A stretch of 64,000 bases of DNA from Dyadobacter soli (lineage in GTDB: Bacteria > Bacteroidota > Bacteroidia > Cytophagales > Spirosomataceae). The DNA lies in contig NZ_FNAN01000005.1 in assembly GCF_900101885.1 (NCBI RefSeq), forward strand, positions 248,001 through 312,000. The letters are read 5' to 3'. The stretch's first letter is position 1, and each line of letters opens with the position of its first letter. A program made the translations under genes and the position numbers. Positions 1-8,800 of the stretch are shown piece after piece. The notes under the pieces are model-generated. The model worked only from the letters and a program-made list of their open reading frames with translations. It was not told the DNA's origin and ran no database searches.

Positions 1-429
1 TAATGGGCTGATTTCGTAGGAATTAATGACTGGTGTGACGCCCGGTACTTTACACTGCGCTTTCACAACTCTTACGCCATGAGAAACTTCTAAATGGTAG
101 GTGCCGCCGGCCAGGATTGTGAATTTGTCGGCTGGGAGTGTGTAAGTTTTTGTCGTTTCATTAAAAGGCACTATTGCTTCGTGCGCATCGTCTGAGATTT
201 TTACCGTCGCATCTTCAATGGATTCAACAGAGGCGTTGGACCGGTGAAATAATGGTAATGACTCAGTTACCAATACATTGATGTATTCGGCCTGAGGAGA
301 GATAAATGATTGCACTACGAGTTTCGACCCGGCTTTGGGTAGTTTGGATGGAGAGATGTTGGTCACCATGGATTCGCAACCGACGATGAGCGCCATTTGC
401 AGAAGTAAAATGAAGCGGGATGTTTTCAT
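1..429 (-). CDS. DUF4249-type outer-membrane lipoprotein, C-terminus cut by window edge
   Basis: The frame stays open for 143 codons from an ATG at 429 and runs off the window start. The N-terminus is a lipoprotein signal (MKTSRFILLLQMALIVGC) with the lipobox Cys at residue 18. The next part (KLVVQSFISPQ, then VLVTESLPLF) is typical of DUF4249 proteins, which in Bacteroidota are usually encoded directly after a TonB-dependent receptor that has a carboxypeptidase-regulatory-like N-terminal domain. That is the case here: the receptor stops 3 bp upstream. The likely role is an accessory surface lipoprotein of this receptor; the substrate is unknown. The family call rests on recognition of the pattern and of the neighbour. 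Confidence 0.75.
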   Translation of the reverse strand, partial: MKTSRFILLLQMALIVGCESMVTNISPSKLPKAGSKLVVQSFISPQAEYINVLVTESLPLFHRSNASVESIEDATVKISDDAHEAIVPFNETTKTYTLPADKFTILAGGTYHLEVSHGVRVVKAQCKVPGVTPVINSYEISPL

Positions 430-432
430 GGC

Positions 433-2829
433 TCAAAATTTGAAATTATAACTCACAGATGGCATTACGGGGAAAAGCGAATATTTGGTCAGCACAAATC
501 GTTCGGTGGCCGGCGTATCTGAATTGAAATTTTCTTTCATATTGTAGAAAAATGGATTCTTCCGATTGTAGACATTATAGACAGCCACTTCCCAGGTTCG
601 CTCATATTTCTTTTTCTTCTTACGGAATTGAATGGCCAGATCAAGCCGGTGGTAGGATTCGCCCCGGAAGTTGCTTACGCCGTCGTACTCTGTTAAGGGC
701 AGATCGAAAAAGCCGTCGTTCGTCGCATCGGTGGGGTCAAATCGGGCATACAGGTACTCTTCCGCTCCCGTGAAAGTAGCAACGGGCAATGTTACCGCAT
801 TTCCGGTGCCGTACACCCAGGTTGAGGAAAGTGTGATGTGATCATTAAGCTCGTAAATGCCTACGAGTGAAACATCGTGGCGGCGATCATACCGCGGGAA
901 AAACCTGTTGCCCTGATTCAGTTCGGGGAATTTCCAAAATGTCCACGACAAAGTGTATCCGATCCATCCTGAGAGTCTGCCGGTCTTTCGTTGGAGCAAA
1001 AGCTCTGCTCCGTACGACCAGCCCTTTCCATCTGTAATATTATCTTGCCAGCTCAATGCTCTCGCATTGTCGCCATTTATTCGAAGGAATGAAGCACCTT
1101 CCTTGTAATTCAGGATATTGGACATGTTTTTGTAATAGCTTTCGAGCGTTAAGGTCAACGCCGGATTTTGAAGGTTTTTTGCGATGCCCAGGGCAACTTG
1201 CCGGGACCGTTGTGGAGCAAGGCGGTCGGTGCTCGGTACCCAGAGATCGGTCGGGAGTCCCAGTCCCGTGTTGGACAGTAAATGCACATATTGCGTCATG
1301 TAAGCATAGGAAGCCTTTAATGACAAATTTTTTGATAACCGAAGCGCGGTAGAAAGCCTGGGTTCGGGCTGATGGTAGTTCTTTTTGCCCACTTTGAAAC
1401 TCGTGAAGCGGAGACCCATATTCAGCTTCAAGATGTCAAACGGCTGCCAGGTATCCTCAATGTATAATCCCGTTTCCAGCGCGGATACAGCTGGGTCGGA
1501 TTGCTCGACCGGGTTTTCTGAAAAAGAACCTTCAATCACCATAGCTGACGGTAAAAAGCGATGGAAGGTTAGTTGGCCTCCAAATTTGACGGAATGCCTC
1601 GGTGAAGGATAGAAATCGAAGTCGGTCTTCCATCCGATATCATGAATGGACGAGGCATATTTCAGCTCAAAAGCCCGATCACTGGCCGGTGCCCCTGGTT
1701 TCTCCTTCGTATAGTTGGAAACACCGAACCGGAAGTTGCTTGCGATCACGGAAGTGTTCATGAACAGTCGTTGTGAGAAAAGGTGGTTCCATCGTAGCGT
1801 CGCAGTCGCATTCCCCCAGTTCAGGCCGGCAGATGATTCGCCGCGATCGTTCTTTTGTCGTTCGTAATATTTATCTCGCCCGAAATAGCTGCTGACATAC
1901 AACTTATCTGTTTTGCCAAGGTCGAAATTGACTTTTGCATTCAGGTCATAGAAATAATAGCCCAACTTTGCCTTTTCGTCTGTACCCTTCTGACGCATAG
2001 ATATGAAAGGCATGGCAATAATATCCAGATAGGTTCGTCTTGCGGAAATCAAAAATGAGGATTTGTTTTTCCTGATCGGACCTTCCAGCGTGAGCCGCGA
2101 TGCGATTAATCCTATTCCGCCTTCCCCATGAACCTGATCTTTGCTTCCTTCTTTCATATGCATTTCAACAACCGAAGATAGCCGCCCCCCGTACCGCGCA
2201 GGAAACCCACCCTTTGTGAGTTCTACACTTTTAATGGCGTCGCTGTTGAACACTGAAAAGAAGCCGAAAAGGTGGTTGGCGTTATAAACCACTGCATCGT
2301 CGAGAATAATGAGATTCTGGTCCGGCCCGCCGCCTCTTACGTAAAGACCTGTTTGCCCTTCGGTCCCCTTTTGCACGCCAGGCATGAGTTGCAGTACTTT
2401 CAGCACATCCTTTTCGCCGAAAATGGCCGGTATTTTCCTGATTTGTTGAATTGGCACATTAATCTGGCTCATTTGCACACTGCTTAACGGGTCGTCACGA
2501 TGCGTTTTCACGACTACTTCATTGAGCTGGTTGTCGGGTACGAGCCAGACATTTAACTGTTCGTTTCCATTGATCCGGATTGTGCGCTCCTGCTTTTGGT
2601 AACCCACGCAGGAAATGGTGACGACCGCTGAGTCGGCCATTGGAATAGTAAGCGAGTAAAAGCCGTAAGTATTGCTTTCCACACCATAGGGCGACCCCGC
2701 AATATACACGCTGGCTCCCGGCAATTGCTCTTGGCTTTTGGCTTCCTTGATAAAGCCGCTAATGGTTATACGTTGGGCACACGCGCTAGCATGTATGCAT
2801 AGTAACGCGATCAAAAGAAATCGTTTCAT
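433..2829 (-). CDS. TonB-dependent receptor with carboxypeptidase-regulatory-like domain
   Basis: A 798-residue outer-membrane receptor. I place the start at the ATG at 2829 because it gives a clean signal peptide (MKRFLLIALLCIHASACAQ); the open frame extends 30 codons further upstream, with no signal-like character. Residues about 20-110 form a carboxypeptidase-regulatory-like beta-sandwich (GASVYIAGSPYGVESNTYGF). A TonB plug follows at about 130-230 (VRGGGPDQNLIILDDAVVYN, then GGFPARYGG), then a beta-barrel ending in aromatic Phe. It lacks the long SusC form and the YGTQKK box, so it belongs to the group paired with DUF4249 rather than SusD. It forms an operon with the downstream DUF4249 gene. 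The ligand is not predictable. Confidence 0.88.
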   Translation of the reverse strand: MKRFLLIALLCIHASACAQRITISGFIKEAKSQEQLPGASVYIAGSPYGVESNTYGFYSLTIPMADSAVVTISCVGYQKQERTIRINGNEQLNVWLVPDNQLNEVVVKTHRDDPLSSVQMSQINVPIQQIRKIPAIFGEKDVLKVLQLMPGVQKGTEGQTGLYVRGGGPDQNLIILDDAVVYNANHLFGFFSVFNSDAIKSVELTKGGFPARYGGRLSSVVEMHMKEGSKDQVHGEGGIGLIASRLTLEGPIRKNKSSFLISARRTYLDIIAMPFISMRQKGTDEKAKLGYYFYDLNAKVNFDLGKTDKLYVSSYFGRDKYYERQKNDRGESSAGLNWGNATATLRWNHLFSQRLFMNTSVIASNFRFGVSNYTKEKPGAPASDRAFELKYASSIHDIGWKTDFDFYPSPRHSVKFGGQLTFHRFLPSAMVIEGSFSENPVEQSDPAVSALETGLYIEDTWQPFDILKLNMGLRFTSFKVGKKNYHQPEPRLSTALRLSKNLSLKASYAYMTQYVHLLSNTGLGLPTDLWVPSTDRLAPQRSRQVALGIAKNLQNPALTLTLESYYKNMSNILNYKEGASFLRINGDNARALSWQDNITDGKGWSYGAELLLQRKTGRLSGWIGYTLSWTFWKFPELNQGNRFFPRYDRRHDVSLVGIYELNDHITLSSTWVYGTGNAVTLPVATFTGAEEYLYARFDPTDATNDGFFDLPLTEYDGVSNFRGESYHRLDLAIQFRKKKKKYERTWEVAVYNVYNRKNPFFYNMKENFNSDTPATERFVLTKYSLFPVMPSVSYNFKF

Positions 2830-3338
2830 GACTTTGTGTTTATAGTGTGATGGTAAATGTGGAAATGATGCCGCGCCCGCGATCTGGTCAGCTTTAAGGC
2901 ATGCCCTAAAACTGCGCAATAGCGTGAAGTGTGCAATTGTTTGAATACCAGCCTATCATCAGATGATAATGATGACATTAATTCCTCTTCGGTAACACTT
3001 GAAAGCTTTCTCAAAGTAGTAAACAGGATAGTGAGTGCCGGGAAACCGTTCAAAATACATGCGAGAAATCGGCTGAAAATCGGGTTGTACGCTGAATGAT
3101 ACTCAACGGTTGTTTCGGGATATTGACCGGTTTATGTGAACCAGTCTTCGCCATTTCCACAGCACCCCATAGTACAGGATGGCTTTTTTTGAAATAATTT
3201 TCTGCGGACCCCAAAAGTGAGTATAAACCCGGAAACGCCTCCTTTTTTGTACATAAAGCTTAACAAACAGATAATGCCGGCGCGATTGAAATCCGGATTA
3301 ATGTTGCAGAAGCCCTAAAATTCAATCTACTAATATCG
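2830..3338. other. Intergenic gap of about 510 bp between divergent genes
   Basis: This stretch separates the minus-strand TonB receptor from the plus-strand FecR-like protein, so promoters for both should lie here. Short open frames exist, but none has a signal peptide, a family motif or sensible composition. I found no exact TAnnTTTG box with a properly spaced -33 element and no strong terminator hairpin. Confidence 0.5.
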
Positions 3339-3725
3339 ATGAAACCGTTTTCAGAGTTATCGGCTGAGGAGTTGGCAATGGAAAACCTCTTCATAAGATG
3401 GGTACGGTTTCCCGATGATCCGCCCATCCGCTCTTTTTGGGAAAACTGGATCCTCAAATATCCCGCGCAAAAGGATACGGTTGCAAAAGCCCGCGAACTG
3501 GTGCTCATCGCCTCCGACTGGCGGCCCGATGCGCTTTCCGGTCAGGATGTGAATTCCATATGGGGGCGTATTATGAGCTCTCTCGACATTATGGGCGACC
3601 GCGACGGCCGGAAGAATGCGCAGGACCGGCCCGCAAGCGGCCTCTCGGCCGGCAACATCGTCCTGATCCTGATGTCGGTAACATTCCTGCTTTTTATATT
3701 TTACGTTATATTGGGCAACAACTAA
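3339..3725 (+). CDS. Short FecR-like protein: cytoplasmic anti-sigma N-domain plus one TM helix, no periplasmic domain
   Basis: 128 residues. Residues 1-70 align by eye with the N-terminus of the full FecR at 4673 (here FWENWILKYPAQKDTVAKAR, there LWEKWLLANPSRHPEIEKAR), the region that binds FecI-type sigma factors. After a polar linker, residues 103-125 form one hydrophobic helix (NIVLILMSVTFLLFIFYVIL) and the protein then ends. The FecR beta-domain and the DUF4974 C-terminal domain are absent, so a normal FecR of about 330-350 residues is reduced to its inner-membrane sigma-binding part. There is no trace of the missing part before the sigma gene 155 bp downstream. It may be a constitutive sigma tether or a decaying duplicate; which one cannot be decided from sequence. 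Confidence 0.7.
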   Translation: MKPFSELSAEELAMENLFIRWVRFPDDPPIRSFWENWILKYPAQKDTVAKARELVLIASDWRPDALSGQDVNSIWGRIMSSLDIMGDRDGRKNAQDRPASGLSAGNIVLILMSVTFLLFIFYVILGNN

Positions 3726-3880
3726 GCCCGCACCTTCCTCGCTGCTGATTTTATTATTTCCTGAAAAAAAATGACTTTTTTAAGGGTGATCGGAATATTC
3801 TGCGTCACCTAAAAAATCATTGTGCAGTTACATAACGCATAGGGTTTTCCCGAACCGAAACTTGGCCAATCTCAGCGAAC

Positions 3881-4588
3881 ATGGAAGCTATTAACCTGAC
3901 TAACAACCGGGAAACGGACCCCGGAGCATCTCAACCGGGCACACGCCAGCCGGCCGCGCATGAGCCGCTCTGGGATAGCCTCAGGGCCGGAAGCGGCGAA
4001 GCTTTTGAACAGATATTCAGGCATTACTACCCGTCGCTGCTCAATTACGGGCTGCGGTTCAACAAGGACGACGAGGAGGTGAAGGACTGCATTCAGATAT
4101 TGTTCATGAATATCTGGGAGAGGAAAGCATTTCTCGGCAACTCGGATTCCGTCCGGAATTACCTGCTGGCGTCGCTTCGCAGGCTGATCCTGAAAAGGGC
4201 AAAGGCAAGCCCGATGACGATTGCGCTCGAAGACGACGATTCGCTGTTTCATGTAGAACTGTCGGTGGAAATGCAGATGATCCACGACCAGACGCTCAAA
4301 GAAAATGTGCTTTCATTACAAAATGCGATTCAAAATCTTCCGGCCCGGCAGAAGGAAGCATTGTACCTCCGGTTCTATAACGAGCAGTCGTTCGGGGAGA
4401 TCGCGCTGATTATGAATATCTCCACCAGGGCAGTTTACAAGCTCATTTACAAGGCACTGGATGCGCTCAATGAAGAGCTCGCGCCGCAAGGAAGGGATGT
4501 GCCGTTTGTGCTGGGCGTTTATCTTTCGCTGCTGGCATCCGGCGCCGTGCTGACAGAGCATGTAGAAGTTGTTAAGGAATTAATATAA
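3881..4588 (+). CDS. ECF-type RNA polymerase sigma factor (FecI-like)
   Basis: 235 residues. Region 2 is at about 35-100 (AFEQIFRHYYPSLLNYGLRF, then DCIQILFMNIWERK) and region 4 at about 145-195 (LPARQKEALYLRFYNEQSF, with the helix-turn-helix GEIALIMNISTRAVYKLIYK). A poorly conserved N-terminal extension of about 25 residues precedes region 2. After region 4 there is an unusual tail of about 35 residues with a hydrophobic stretch (VPFVLGVYLSLLASGAVLT). ECF factors of this group are normally about 170-200 residues. It lies between two FecR-type genes and upstream of an STN-containing SusC, which is the standard trans-envelope signalling arrangement. It is expected to drive the SusCD operon behind it. 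Confidence 0.9.
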   Translation: MEAINLTNNRETDPGASQPGTRQPAAHEPLWDSLRAGSGEAFEQIFRHYYPSLLNYGLRFNKDDEEVKDCIQILFMNIWERKAFLGNSDSVRNYLLASLRRLILKRAKASPMTIALEDDDSLFHVELSVEMQMIHDQTLKENVLSLQNAIQNLPARQKEALYLRFYNEQSFGEIALIMNISTRAVYKLIYKALDALNEELAPQGRDVPFVLGVYLSLLASGAVLTEHVEVVKELI

Positions 4589-4628
4589 AAATTTTTACAA
4601 AAAATTTAACCGGTCGAGGGTCACTCCG

Positions 4629-4664
4629 TATTTATTCTGGCTTTATCAAAGTAAAGAATAAATA
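4629..4664 (+). repeat. 10-bp inverted repeat between sigma and FecR genes
   Basis: TATTTATTCT at 4629-4638 pairs perfectly with AGAATAAATA at 4655-4664, with a 16-nt loop. The right arm ends 8 bases before the TTG start of the FecR gene, so if transcribed it could hide the initiation region or act as a weak terminator. No T-run follows. Function is inference. Confidence 0.45.
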
Positions 4665-4672
4665 TTATCCTA

Positions 4673-5731
4673 TTGGAAGCGCACAAATACGACCGGTTTG
4701 GCTACAAGGATTTCGTCCTCGACGACGACTTCCGTGCGTGGCTCAACGGCACCGCCCCCGAAAATGACCATCTGTGGGAGAAATGGCTTCTCGCCAACCC
4801 ATCCCGCCACCCCGAAATTGAAAAAGCCCGGAAAATCGTCCTTGCCCTGCATTTCCAGGACAGGCCGGTTGCATCGTACGACATCGAGCAGCAATGGAAG
4901 CGGCTCGAATCGTCCGTCGCCGCTTCGGATGCGCACAAACCTACCGCGTCGCAGCCGCGCCGGATCGGGTTAAGCCGTGTGTTCAAACTCCTCGCGGCCG
5001 CCTGCGTGCTTGTGGGAGCGTTTTTTATGGTGAACCGTTACCTGTCAAAGCACAATGTGCCTGCCGCTGCGTTGGTACCGGTTGAGCACAAGTCGGCGAA
5101 TGGCCAGCAGGTGAAACTGGTGCTTCCCGACGGCACCCGCGTGACGCTCAACGCAGGTTCCAGCATTTCCTACCCCGAAGAATTTGAAGAAAGCATCCGG
5201 AAAGTAAGCCTTACCGGCGAGGCGTTCTTCGATGTTACCCGCAACGAAAAGGCCCCGTTCGTGATCAGCACCGGCGACGTGTTGACCAAGGTGCTAGGCA
5301 CGTCCTTCAACATCCGCGCTTACCCCGAAAACAAAGCCGTGCAGGTAGCGGTGGTGAGCGGCAAAGTGAAGGTAAATGCCAAAATAGGCTCCGAGGACCA
5401 GAATGCCTGTGTCTTCCTGAGCAAAAGCGAAATGGCGACTTTCCAGCAGGAAGCGGGCGAGCTCATTGTGAGCACCTACGACGAAAAAGAGCAGATCGGC
5501 TGGAAAGACGGAATGCTGTACTTCCAGAAGTCGGATTTTCAATCGACCATTCTCAAACTCGAACGCTGGTATGGCGTGCAGTTCGAGGTGGCGCCGGGTG
5601 TGCGCATGGACGCCGACTGGCGGTTCAGCGGCAAGTTCCAGGACAAACCGCTCGATTACATCCTCGGGGTAATGAGTTATCCCAACCGGTTTTCATACAA
5701 AGTGAACAACAGCATTGTAAAACTTCAATAA
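4673..5731 (+). CDS. FecR family anti-sigma factor (DUF4974 C-terminal)
   Basis: 352 residues, starting at a TTG; no ATG or GTG gives the conserved N-terminus (YDRFGYKDFVLDDDFRAWL). Residues 1-80 are the cytoplasmic sigma-binding domain. A transmembrane helix is at about 103-122 (VFKLLAAACVLVGAFFMVN). The FecR beta-domain runs about 135-245 (HKSANGQQVKLVLPDGTRVT, LTGEAFFDVTRNEKAPFVI, VLGTSFNIRAY). The DUF4974 domain is at the end (FQSTILKLERWYGVQFEV). It senses the occupied state of the STN-bearing SusC in the periplasm and controls the adjacent ECF sigma factor. It stands 84 bp after the sigma gene and 128 bp before SusC, as expected for this signalling module. Confidence 0.92.
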   Translation: MEAHKYDRFGYKDFVLDDDFRAWLNGTAPENDHLWEKWLLANPSRHPEIEKARKIVLALHFQDRPVASYDIEQQWKRLESSVAASDAHKPTASQPRRIGLSRVFKLLAAACVLVGAFFMVNRYLSKHNVPAAALVPVEHKSANGQQVKLVLPDGTRVTLNAGSSISYPEEFEESIRKVSLTGEAFFDVTRNEKAPFVISTGDVLTKVLGTSFNIRAYPENKAVQVAVVSGKVKVNAKIGSEDQNACVFLSKSEMATFQQEAGELIVSTYDEKEQIGWKDGMLYFQKSDFQSTILKLERWYGVQFEVAPGVRMDADWRFSGKFQDKPLDYILGVMSYPNRFSYKVNNSIVKLQ

Positions 5732-5771
5732 CCGAAACCTCCTATGCAGGCTGATACCTCCTGAAAAAAGA

Positions 5772-5797
5772 ACCGGTAACCATTGCTGATTACCGGT
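5772..5797 (+). repeat. 8-bp stem-loop after FecR, possible attenuator or weak terminator
   Basis: ACCGGTAA at 5772-5779 pairs with TTACCGGT at 5790-5797 around a 10-nt loop. There is no T-run behind it, so it is not a typical intrinsic terminator. A second, longer stem-loop begins 5 bases later. Confidence 0.5.
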
Positions 5798-5801
5798 CCG
5801 T

Positions 5802-5854
5802 GTGACTTTCCCGTGCTAAGAGTTGGCGCTCAATCAGGTAACGGGGAAAGTCAC
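5802..5854 (+). promoter_or_regulatory. Long stem-loop ending 5 nt before the SusC start codon
   Basis: GTGACTTTCCCGT at 5802-5814 pairs with ACGGGGAAAGTCAC at 5841-5854, with one bulged G and a 26-nt loop. The stem closes directly in front of the ATG at 5860. In an mRNA it would occupy the ribosome landing zone of the sigma-controlled SusC, so translational or premature-termination control is plausible. The structure is visible in the sequence; the function is inference. Confidence 0.5.
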
Positions 5855-5859
5855 GTGTA

Positions 5860-8800
5860 ATGAATGTGCTATTCAAAACGATCAAAAATATGCAATATAA
5901 ACTACTACGACAAATTGTAGCGATGTCTAGGTATGCGGTTATCGGGACGGTTTTGCAATGCATTTTCGCTGGGTTACTGTCGGCTTCCGACGGCAAGGCC
6001 CAGGAGCAAAGCATTGAGAAAATCTACATTTCCATCGATCTGCACAACGTGCCGCTGGAAGATGCCTTTGTGGTGATCAACGACAAAACCAATTTTAATT
6101 TCCAGTACGATCAGAAACTCGTGCGGGACAAGACCGTCGACCTTAACTTCCCGCAGGCCAGCGTGGGGAAGCTGCTCAGGCACATTTCGCAGGAAACGAG
6201 CCTCAGTTTCAGCAGGGTCAACGAAACCATTTATGTCTCCAATGCCAAAAAACACGCGGTTACGGAGGTGCTGAACGGCACTTCGGTGTTCAAATCGTCG
6301 GCGGTAGGCAAGCGGGAGACATTCACCGGGTCGATGGAGGCCTATCACGCCCAGCGGCTCCGCGAGGTAATGGACAATGCGATCGCTTCGCTGACCGTGA
6401 CGGTAGCCGGGGTGATCAGGGATGAAAATGGCAACGGCCTGCCGGGGGTGAATGTAGTCGAGAAGGGAACCCTCAACGGGCTCTCGACGGATACCGACGG
6501 CAGATACAAAATTACGGTCACCAACAATGCCTCGGTATTGGTATTCAGTTATATAGGATACACTTCACAGGAAATCCAGGTGGCTGGCCGCAGGTCGCTG
6601 GACGTGAAGCTGATACCTGAAAACAAATCATTGGAAGAGTTCGTCGTGGTGGGCTACGGCACGCAGCGGAAGGAGAGTGTGGTAGGCGCCATTTCGCAGG
6701 TCGATAACAAAGCCCTCATGCGTGCGGGCACGTCCAACGTCACCAACGCGCTCGCGGGCAAGCTCTCAGGCGTGCTCACGATGCAGCAAAGCGGCGAGCC
6801 GGGCAGCGACCATTCCGAAATCGTCATCCGTGGGCTTTCGAGCTGGAATGGCTCACAGCCGCTGGTAATGGTGGATGGCGTGGAGCGTGATTTTCGCGAT
6901 ATGGACCCGAACGAGATCGCCACCATTTCGGTATTGAAGGATGCATCGGCCACGGCCGTTTTCGGTGCGAAAGGGGCCAATGGGGTGATTATCGTTACTA
7001 CCAAACGCGGCACGATCGGTAAGCCGAAACTGGATTTCACTGGTTCCTATGGCCTGGCCAAGGCGACGCGCATTCCGGATCACATCAGCTCCTACCAGAC
7101 GATGTCGATGTACAACCAGGCGCTGATGAACGGTCAGCAGTTCACCGACCTCATCCCGCAATACGCACTGAACGAATACCGGAATCCGTCGACACCGCTG
7201 AATAGCCTGCGCTACCCGGATGTTAACTGGTTCGACCTGATGACCAAGCCATTTGCTACCAATGCCAATGCGAATTTCAATGTGTCGGGCGGTACCAATT
7301 TTGTCAAATACTTCGCCTCGCTGGGCTATGCTTACCAGGGTGATTTTTTCAAAGCCTATCACGAAGGTTACGACGACACACGCTACTGGTACAACCGGTT
7401 CAATTACCGCACCAATATCGATTTTAACCTCACCCGAAACACCACATTGACGCTCAATGTAGGTGGTGAAACCGGCGTAAAGAACCAGCCGAGCAGCTCG
7501 CCCTGGCGCAACCTGTACTCGACGGGGCCATCGCGGTACCCGGCTTATTTCCCGGCGTGGGTGCTCCAACAAGTGCCCGATCCGGATTATCCCGGCGCTA
7601 CCGGCGACCGTCTTGCCATGAACTTCGGAGAGTTTACGGGTAACCCCTACACTTCCATGAACCAGGGATCTTTCAACCGATACCTGGATTCGAAGCTTTT
7701 TACCGACCTCATTCTCGACCAGAAACTGGATGCGATCACCAAAGGGCTTTCGGTCAAAGGAAAGGTGTCCATGAGCACCTACTATCGCAACCGCTCCCTT
7801 ACCGCCAGCTACTCTTTTCCCGAATACCAATTGAATTACGACAAGATCGGGACCGAGGAAAACCCGTGGTTCAGGGCGGGGCAGGGCAACGAGGTTTTCG
7901 AGCAATCGCCGCTGGATATCAATGTAGGCGAGTTGGAAAATGATTATTACAAAGATTTCTACTATGAACTCTCGGCCAGCTACAACCGGGCGTTTGGAAA
8001 ACATAGCGTGACCGGGCTGGTGCTCGTGAACCGTCAGCAGAAGGACAAGACGATCGACTTCCCGTATTACAATCAGGGCCTCGTGAGCCGCGCTACCTAT
8101 GATTATGCCAACAAATACCTGGTCGAACTGAATGTCGGCTACACCGGTTCGGAGCGTTTCGCGCCGGGCAAGCGGTATGGTTTCTTCCCGTCGGGGGCCG
8201 TTGGCTGGGTGGTTTCGGAGGAGAAGTTCTTCAAACAGAGTGTACCCTGGATCAGCAAACTGAAACTGCGCTATTCGGACGGCAAGGTAGGAAGCGACAT
8301 TGCCGACAACCGGTGGCTGTACCTGAGCGAGTTCTTCAAGGATAATGCGGGCTACATTCACGAAGATCTGGGCCCGAACCTTGTTTCGCAATGGGAAGAA
8401 GCCCGCAAGCGCGACTTCGGGATCGAGCTGGGGCTGTGGAACGACACCTTCACATTCGGCATCGACCTTTTCGACGAGCACCGCAAGAAAATGCTGCTGA
8501 TCCCGCAAAGCGTCACCATGCTGGTGGGCAATTCATTCAAGGAGCTGAACCTGGGCCGGTTGAAAAAGCACGGTATCGAGATCGAAACGGAGTACCGCAA
8601 CCACACCGCTTCGGGTTTGAACTATTTCGTGAAGGGTATTTTCGGGTTCAACGAAAACCGCATTCTGTTCAAGGACGACCTGCCGTACGCATTCGATTAC
8701 CAGAAAGCAGCCGGCAAGCCATTGGGCGCGCAGCTGAGCGGGGTGGAGCTGACCGGCAGCGGATACTATACTTCAGTGGACGATATTCATAATAACGTGT

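Noticed and set aside
6853-8508. Long open frame of 551 codons on the minus strand opposite the first SusC
   Set aside because: It lies fully inside a well-supported SusC gene, has no domain, and reflects the codon pattern of the true gene read in reverse.
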